A stretch of DNA of 10,947 nucleotides from Clostridia bacterium (GTDB lineage Bacteria > Bacillota > Clostridia > Saccharofermentanales > Saccharofermentanaceae): NCBI GenBank assembly GCA_017881645.1, contig JADGQQ010000048.1:1-10947 (forward strand), read 5' to 3'. Under the pieces are notes generated by a model. That model was given only the letters and a program-made list of their open reading frames with translations, made no database searches and was not told where the DNA came from. The first letter of the stretch is position 1, and every line of letters begins with the position of its first letter. Shown here piece after piece: positions 6,801 through 10,947 of this stretch. The position numbers and the translations under genes are program-made.

Positions 6801-8027
6801 ATGGCTGAGAAAATTGTAAAGAGAGTTTATTTGGATAATGCAGCCACTACGATCGTACGAAGTGAAGTTGTTGATGCCATGATTCCGGTTTTTACGGAAA
6901 ACTTCGGGAACGCTTCTTCCATTTATCTGGAAGGACAAAAAGCAAAATCTACGCTGGAAGATGCACGTGCCCGAATTGCAGCATGCCTGAACGCGGAACC
7001 GTCGGAGATATATTTTACTTCCTGCGGAACGGAGTCGGATAACTGGGCTGTTAAAGGCACTGCATTCCGGTATGCAAAAAAAGGAAAACACATTATCACA
7101 TCGGCGATCGAACATCACGCCGTCCTGCATAGCTGTGAGGCGCTTGCGAAGCTCGGCTATGAGATTACATATCTGCCGGTCGACGAATATGGTCTGGTGG
7201 ATCCCGCACAAGTCGAATCTGCCATCCGTCCGGATACCATACTTGTTACGATCATGATGGCAAACAATGAGATTGGCACAGTAGAACCTATTGAGGAGAT
7301 CGCAAAGATCTGCAAAGACAAAAAGATTCTTTTCCACACGGATGCGGTGCAGGCCGCCGGAGCACTTCCGATTGATGTTAAGGCACTTGGCGTGGATATG
7401 CTGTCGCTTTCCGGGCATAAACTTCATGCTCCCAAAGGAATCGGCATCCTCTATATCCGCAAGGGTGTTGCGATTACGAATTTTATGGATGGCGGAGCCC
7501 AGGAACGTGCGAAACGTGCCGGTACAGAGAATCTGCCGTATATCATCGGGTTTGCAAAGGCACTTGAATTGTCTTTATCCGAAATGCAGGCAAACATACC
7601 GAGAATTGAGAAAATTCGTGATGAACTGATTGATGCTGTTCTGGATGCTATTCCTCATGTTCGTCTGAACGGTCATCCCGTGAAGAGACTGCCGGGTAAT
7701 GCAAATCTGTCGTTTGAATTTATCGAAGGTGAGTCTTTGCTGCTGCTTCTTGATTTTATGGGTTTTGCCTGTTCAAGCGGATCGGCCTGCACGTCCGGAT
7801 CATTGGATCCGTCACACGTACTGCTGGCCATCGGTCTGCCTCATGAAATAGCCCACGGATCCCTTCGTGTCAGCATCGGCAAGTTCAATACGGAGGAAGA
7901 GGTCATGTCCATTGTTCCTGCACTGCAGGAAATCGTACAGAGACTGCGTGATATGTCGCCGCTGTACGAGGACTTTTTGAATAACAAACACACGCCATAT
8001 ACGCCATGCAATCGATGCGCGAAGTAA
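6801..8027 (+). CDS. nifS: Cysteine desulfurase NifS (Fe-S cluster assembly)
   Basis: PLP enzyme that supplies persulfide sulfur to the adjacent scaffold NifU. In 408 residues it shows VYLDNAATT (9-17), His105 (SAIEHH), the ANNEIGT stretch (154-160), Asp181 and Gln184 (HTDAVQAAG), the PLP lysine Lys207 (SLSGHKLHAPKG), and the active cysteine Cys330 in CSSGSACTSG. The start is ATG 6801, because an in-frame TAA lies just before it; there is no good ribosome binding site at the usual distance. The C-terminus carries a short tail, TPYTPCNRCAK, with a CxxC pair (Cys403/Cys406) beyond the usual fold end. It is paralogous to the desulfurase at 519-1670, but with a different partner. The gap to nifU is 37 bases. 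Confidence 0.95.
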   Translation: MAEKIVKRVYLDNAATTIVRSEVVDAMIPVFTENFGNASSIYLEGQKAKSTLEDARARIAACLNAEPSEIYFTSCGTESDNWAVKGTAFRYAKKGKHIITSAIEHHAVLHSCEALAKLGYEITYLPVDEYGLVDPAQVESAIRPDTILVTIMMANNEIGTVEPIEEIAKICKDKKILFHTDAVQAAGALPIDVKALGVDMLSLSGHKLHAPKGIGILYIRKGVAITNFMDGGAQERAKRAGTENLPYIIGFAKALELSLSEMQANIPRIEKIRDELIDAVLDAIPHVRLNGHPVKRLPGNANLSFEFIEGESLLLLLDFMGFACSSGSACTSGSLDPSHVLLAIGLPHEIAHGSLRVSIGKFNTEEEVMSIVPALQEIVQRLRDMSPLYEDFLNNKHTPYTPCNRCAK

Positions 8028-8035
8028 AATAAATA

Positions 8036-8051
8036 CGCTGATTTGACAGCG
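8036..8051 (+). other. Small hairpin just before the nifU ribosome binding site
   Basis: CGCTG-ATTTGA-CAGCG forms a 5-pair stem with a 6-base loop. Its last G is also the first G of the GGGGAGG ribosome binding site of nifU. It could influence nifU translation or protect a processed mRNA end; it is short and may be incidental. Confidence 0.35.
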
Positions 8052-8064
8052 GGGAGGTAACAAT

Positions 8065-8496
8065 ATGTTATATAGCGATAAAGTAATGGATCATTTTATG
8101 CACCCGAGAAATGTGGGCGAAATCGAAGACGCATCGGCAACGGGAACGGTTGGCAATGCTAAGTGCGGAGATATCATGAAAGTGTACCTGAAAATCGAGG
8201 ACAATATAGTGGTTGATGCCAAATTCAAGACTTTCGGATGCGGAAGCGCCATTGCAACTTCGAGTATGGCCACGGAAATGATCAAAGGACATACAATCGA
8301 TGAAGCGCTTTCGTTGACGAATAAAGCTGTTGCGGAGGCTCTTGACGGGCTTCCGCCGGTCAAGATGCATTGTTCGCTGCTGGCGGAGCAGGCTGTTAAA
8401 GCCGCGATTAAAGAATATTACGAGAAACACGGCGGAATTCCGGAAGACAAGATGAAATTCTTTGATGTATTGGATGAGGACGAACATAGTGTATAA
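8065..8496 (+). CDS. nifU: Fe-S cluster assembly scaffold, NifU N-terminal type
   Basis: Scaffold on which iron and the sulfur delivered by NifS form a [2Fe-2S] or [4Fe-4S] cluster before transfer to target proteins. The 143 residues correspond to the IscU/NifU N-terminal domain alone. The three cluster ligands are visible: Cys34 with the conserved Asp36 (GNAKCGD), Cys59 (TFGCGSAIA) and Cys103 (KMHCSLLAE). Aspartate at position 36 fits active scaffolds, and MDHFMHPRNVGEIE is the family N-terminal signature. It lacks the central ferredoxin-like and C-terminal Nfu domains of Azotobacter NifU, as is usual in clostridia. GGGGAGG (8051-8057) precedes the ATG by 7 bases. No nif nitrogenase genes are seen, so general Fe-S assembly is the likely role. 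Confidence 0.96.
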   Translation: MLYSDKVMDHFMHPRNVGEIEDASATGTVGNAKCGDIMKVYLKIEDNIVVDAKFKTFGCGSAIATSSMATEMIKGHTIDEALSLTNKAVAEALDGLPPVKMHCSLLAEQAVKAAIKEYYEKHGGIPEDKMKFFDVLDEDEHSV

Positions 8497-8497
8497 T
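8470..8497 (+). promoter_or_regulatory. Promoter for the lipoprotein gene, overlapping the end of nifU
   Basis: A perfect TATAAT (8492-8497) is preceded by TTGGAT (8470-8475) with a 16-base spacer. The -10 box contains the nifU stop codon. The predicted start near 8504 leaves about 33 bases before the lipoprotein ATG. The -35 is weak (3/6), but the -10 is exact and well placed. Confidence 0.5.
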
Positions 8498-8536
8498 GCA
8501 CTTACATAATCCATTTTTCATACAGAGGAGAACAAC

Positions 8537-9136
8537 ATGCTTGATCTTTTTGCGGTACAGATCCATCAACGGAAGAGACATACTCCAGTCATACGCATCT
8601 TCGCTGTCCTTGTTGTTACGGTTTTGCTTGCTGTTTCACTTTCCGGATGTTCAGGATCCAAACCGGCTGCGTCCGTTGCGGATACGGCCATCACACAGAC
8701 GCCGGAGAATGTTGCCCGTGTTTTTGCCCAGGCTACTTTTTGCGGTGACTATCAGCTAATGCTTTCATGTTTCCCGCCTGTTTACTCCGATTCGTTTACA
8801 GAGAGCGAAATAAGTAAGCTTGCCGCCTGGGGACAAGATATCCAGACTTCTCTGGATACAAGCGCAACGAAATTCAAGGGAACAAGTTCCTCGAATTCAA
8901 TTGAATATGCAAGTGATCAGACATCCAGTCTCTATCAGGACGCACTGTACACAATTTCAGCAGAAACCGGAATTGCAGCAACAGATATTGTTGATATCAG
9001 GACCTGCAATGTGCGTATATTCTGCAGCATTGACGGTGCTGAAAGAAGCACAGACATTACGATTATGGTTTATAAATCAGGAACAGCATTTTATGCATAT
9101 TTAATAGACCTTTCAGACACAACCGCAACGAGTTGA
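8537..9136 (+). CDS. Putative lipoprotein of unknown function
   Basis: A 199-residue protein not recognised as a known family. The N-terminus is a lipoprotein signal: basic residues QRKRH at 10-15, a hydrophobic core (about 19-35, IRIFAVLVVTVLLAVSL) and a lipobox LSGC with Cys38 as the lipidation site. The mature part is thus expected to be anchored on the outer face of the membrane. The stretch after the anchor (TPENVARVFAQATFCGDYQLMLSCF, about 55-79, here split at VFAQA) resembles the opening helix of NTF2-like or DUF4878-type folds, but this is only a suggestion. The middle is rich in Ser and Thr. GAGGAG (8525-8530) is 6 bases before the ATG. It has its own predicted promoter, and no functional link to the Fe-S genes is evident. 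Confidence 0.85.
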   Translation: MLDLFAVQIHQRKRHTPVIRIFAVLVVTVLLAVSLSGCSGSKPAASVADTAITQTPENVARVFAQATFCGDYQLMLSCFPPVYSDSFTESEISKLAAWGQDIQTSLDTSATKFKGTSSSNSIEYASDQTSSLYQDALYTISAETGIAATDIVDIRTCNVRIFCSIDGAERSTDITIMVYKSGTAFYAYLIDLSDTTATS

Positions 9137-9189
9137 GTGTTCTCTAAGGATCATAGAATTTCTGCGAAGAAAGCAAATATAGCAAATGA

Positions 9190-9224
9190 AAATCCGGATT
9201 TCTACAAAATAGGCGTCCGGATTT
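9190..9224. terminator. Possible bidirectional terminator between convergent genes
   Basis: AAATCCGGA (9190-9198) and TCCGGATTT (9216-9224) are perfect inverted 9-base arms around a 17-base loop, followed by CTTTT on the plus strand and TTCATTT on the minus strand. It lies between the lipoprotein gene and the convergent PHP gene and overlaps the last codons of the latter. The loop is long and the T-tracts are broken, so efficiency is uncertain. Confidence 0.5.
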
Positions 9225-10023
9225 CTTTTCGACATTCGTAGGTTGTTACTTCCTGAAAACCGCATGACTGAAGGAATGCCGCAGTTTCGCGGAAAAGGCA
9301 TCCAACAGTAGACGGATCATGAGAATCGGAACCCAACGTTACGCGGTCGCCTCCGAGTGACAAATACCGGCGCATGATCTCTTTGTCCGGAAAACCATCT
9401 AAAAATCCTTTGGCAGTAAGCTTGTTTATGGAACGTGTATTTATCTCAAGAGATTTCTTCTTTAAAATGATCGCGGATAGAAAACGATCGATTTCATCAG
9501 GGGCATCCGAATAGTACAGCCTTGGATCCTCGTACGGTGCATAACGTGACATATAGTCAAAATGACCGACAATGTCAAAATCAATCCCTGAAAGAACCAT
9601 TTCCGTCAGCTCGTTCACATAGTTCCCGAAAACGATGTGTTTCGGTTCAAGGTAACACTCTCTGAAAAAATACGGATCCTGTCCTTTGTACAAATGATTT
9701 GAGAGAATGATGGAATCAAACGGATGCGAAGACGTAAGCTGATTATAGAAATCAACCAGATGGGACTGGTAACCAAGTTCAATTCCGGAAAAGACGGATA
9801 ACCCGGACGGAATAGAGGCCTGATCAGCGGATAAAGAATGAAAATATGCATCCACATCAAAAATGAGTTCCTTGTTCAGAAAGTGCGGATAGTCCATTTC
9901 ATAGTGTTCCGTAATCACAACACCCCGGAGATCTGCGGACCTGGCGGCCAAGAACAGTTCCCCGGCCTTCATGGAGGCGTCAGCGCTGAACAAAGAAGTG
10001 TGATTGTGACTGTCGACATACAT
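9202..10023 (-). CDS. PHP-domain phosphoesterase, histidinol-phosphatase (HisK)-like
   Basis: Metal-dependent hydrolase of the polymerase-and-histidinol-phosphatase (PHP) family, 273 residues. The metal-binding residues expected of the TIM-barrel fold are all visible: His6 and His8 (DSHNHT), His40 (ITEHYE), Glu82 (SGIELG), His110 (LSNH), His154 (VGHFD), and Asp233 with His235 (GSDSHDP). Length and motifs are closest to the HisJ/HisK-type histidinol phosphatases, which finish the eighth step of histidine synthesis. No other his gene is in the window, and many PHP proteins have other phosphate substrates, so the substrate is left open. The start ATG (complement of 10021-10023) has a GGGGGG tract 8 bases upstream as ribosome binding site. 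The gene is convergent with the lipoprotein gene and divergent from the aminopeptidase gene. Confidence 0.9.
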   Translation of the reverse strand: MYVDSHNHTSLFSADASMKAGELFLAARSADLRGVVITEHYEMDYPHFLNKELIFDVDAYFHSLSADQASIPSGLSVFSGIELGYQSHLVDFYNQLTSSHPFDSIILSNHLYKGQDPYFFRECYLEPKHIVFGNYVNELTEMVLSGIDFDIVGHFDYMSRYAPYEDPRLYYSDAPDEIDRFLSAIILKKKSLEINTRSINKLTAKGFLDGFPDKEIMRRYLSLGGDRVTLGSDSHDPSTVGCLFRETAAFLQSCGFQEVTTYECRKEIRTPIL

Positions 10024-10044
10024 GATGACTACCCCCCACGGTTG

Positions 10045-10057
10045 CGAGTGTTACTCG
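10045..10057 (-). other. Short hairpin at the predicted 5' end of the PHP transcript
   Basis: CGAGT-AAC-ACTCG (read on the minus strand) forms a 5-pair stem with a 3-base loop. The predicted start from the minus-strand promoter falls at about 10057, so the mRNA would begin with this hairpin, which could slow 5' decay. On DNA it touches the plus-strand -35 box. Confidence 0.35.
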
Positions 10058-10084
10058 TCAGACATTACAAAAATATGGTATCAT
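10055..10084 (+). promoter_or_regulatory. Predicted extended -10 promoter for the aminopeptidase gene
   Basis: TATCAT (10079-10084) matches TATAAT at 5/6 and is preceded by TG one base upstream (TGGTATCAT), an extended -10. TCGTCA (10055-10060) with an 18-base spacer is a 4/6 -35. The start near 10091 would give a ~58-base leader. A second possible -10, TACAAT at 10114-10119, has no good -35. Confidence 0.5.
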
Positions 10085-10092
10085 AAAATCAA
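10064..10092 (-). promoter_or_regulatory. Predicted sigma-A-type promoter for the PHP gene
   Basis: On the minus strand, TTGATT (complement of 10087-10092), a 17-base spacer and TGTAAT (complement of 10064-10069) match the consensus at 4/6 and 5/6. The predicted start near 10057 gives a ~34-base leader. It overlaps the plus-strand promoter almost completely. Confidence 0.55.
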
Positions 10093-10148
10093 AATTCTGT
10101 CGCACGCATTCAGTACAATATGTGACAGTCATTCAAGGAGGACATCGC

Positions 10149-10947
10149 ATGCAGCCCAAAGGGAAAAAGATCCTTACTGAAGAAATAACGGACAAATCGA
10201 CAAAAAAGAAAAATAAAGAACATTATAAGATGCTTCTGGCAGATTATCCGAATTTGTGGGAAAACCGTTCACAGGATGATTTTGATCATGCGTTTGCTTT
10301 TGCAGATGAATATAAGAGATTTTTGGATATCGGGAAGACAGAGCGCGAATTCATTAAAACTGCAATTGAATCGGTTGAGTCGCTTGGGTTTGTAGACATT
10401 GCTGCGGTATCATCTCTTACGCCCGGAAAGAAAGTCTATCAGTCCATAAAGGGCAAGGGTCTTATGCTCGCCGTGATCGGTAAAATGCCGATCACGAATG
10501 GGATGAACATCCTGGGCTCCCATGTTGATTCACCCCGCCTGGATCTTAAACCGAATCCGCTATACGAAGAAAATGAGATGGTCTATCTGAAAACACACTA
10601 CTACGGCGGTATTAAGAAATATCAGTGGCCGACCATTCCGCTTGCGATTCACGGACTTGTCATCCGGCAGGACGGATCCAATATTTTCCTGAATATCGGT
10701 GAAAATGACGACGATCCGATATTCTACATTACGGATCTGCTTCCTCATCTCGGCACAGAGCAAATGGCAAAAAAAGCAACGGAAGTCATTCGCGGAGAAG
10801 ATCTGAATCTGCTTATCGGCGGCCGTCCCATTGCTGACAAAGACGCATCCGATCGATTCAAGCTTGGGATTCTTGATTATCTTCATACAGAATACGGAAT
10901 GGTCGAGAAAGATTTTGTCAGTGCGGAGATTGAAATTGTCCCGGCAA
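10149..10947 (+). CDS. M18-family aminopeptidase, N-terminal part (3' end outside window)
   Basis: Zinc metallopeptidase that removes N-terminal amino acids from peptides, expected in the cytosol. The reading frame stays open to the window end, giving 266 residues of a family usually around 450-480. Family features are LLGSHVDSPRLDLKPNPLYE-like text at about 121-140 (window protein: ILGSHVDSPR then LDLKPNPLYE), where His125 is a zinc ligand and Asp127 the neighbouring acid, and HYYGGIKKYQW at 150-160. The remaining metal and catalytic residues lie in the missing half. AAGGAGG (10135-10141) is 7 bases before ATG 10149, a near-ideal ribosome binding site. The N-terminus is lysine-rich (KSTKKKNKEH), which is not a signal peptide. 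Confidence 0.92.
   Translation, partial: MQPKGKKILTEEITDKSTKKKNKEHYKMLLADYPNLWENRSQDDFDHAFAFADEYKRFLDIGKTEREFIKTAIESVESLGFVDIAAVSSLTPGKKVYQSIKGKGLMLAVIGKMPITNGMNILGSHVDSPRLDLKPNPLYEENEMVYLKTHYYGGIKKYQWPTIPLAIHGLVIRQDGSNIFLNIGENDDDPIFYITDLLPHLGTEQMAKKATEVIRGEDLNLLIGGRPIADKDASDRFKLGILDYLHTEYGMVEKDFVSAEIEIVPA

Noticed and set aside
6750..7427. 225-codon open frame antisense to nifS, reaching into the leader
   Set aside because: No ribosome binding site or domain; overlaps the conserved nifS coding region.
10560..10886. 108-codon minus-strand open frame near the window end
   Set aside because: It is opposite the M18 aminopeptidase reading frame, which shows clear family motifs and an excellent ribosome binding site.

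Overview
The window looks like a chromosomal housekeeping region from a low-to-mid GC member of the Bacillota, most likely an anaerobic clostridial or erysipelotrichial lineage. The evidence is strong GGAGG-type ribosome binding sites, tight collinear genes, a ThiI without the rhodanese domain, a NifZ-like cysteine desulfurase beside thiI, a free-standing NifU-type scaffold next to nifS, and a clostridial-type M18 aminopeptidase. The taxonomic placement is inference. No rRNA, tRNA, CRISPR array, IS element or prophage gene was seen.

Layout. Positions 1-2905: the 3' end of purB (adenylosuccinate lyase), then a cysteine desulfurase that appears to start at CTG, then thiI overlapping it by 4 bases. 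Positions 2918-3940: a PurM/HypE-superfamily ATP-binding protein of unknown role, 12 bases after thiI. Positions 3965-6601: a sigma-A-like promoter, glyA (serine hydroxymethyltransferase), then rarA (AAA+ recombination protein) starting at TTG. Positions 6602-6800: a structured leader with a Crp/Fnr-like palindrome, a possible -10 box, a hairpin and a possible 6-codon leader peptide. Positions 6801-8496: nifS and nifU, the Fe-S cluster assembly pair. Positions 8537-9136: an unrecognised lipoprotein gene with its own TATAAT promoter overlapping the end of nifU. Positions 9202-10023 (minus strand): a PHP-type phosphoesterase convergent with the lipoprotein gene across a shared inverted repeat. 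Positions 10149-10947: the 5' part of an M18 aminopeptidase gene, divergent from the PHP gene, with overlapping promoters between them.

How the genes work together. The unifying theme is sulfur mobilisation. Two different PLP cysteine desulfurases lie within 8 kb. One is probably dedicated to ThiI (4-thiouridine in tRNA, possibly thiamine) and the other to the NifU scaffold (Fe-S clusters). The PurM-like ATPase that follows thiI is the least understood member and the best candidate for an undescribed partner. purB and glyA supply purine and one-carbon metabolism. rarA, the PHP enzyme and the aminopeptidase look like independent housekeeping genes. The most interesting regulatory region is the nifS leader: its palindrome lies 41.5 bases upstream of a predicted transcription start, as in class II Crp/Fnr-type activation. 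That reading is inference from spacing only.
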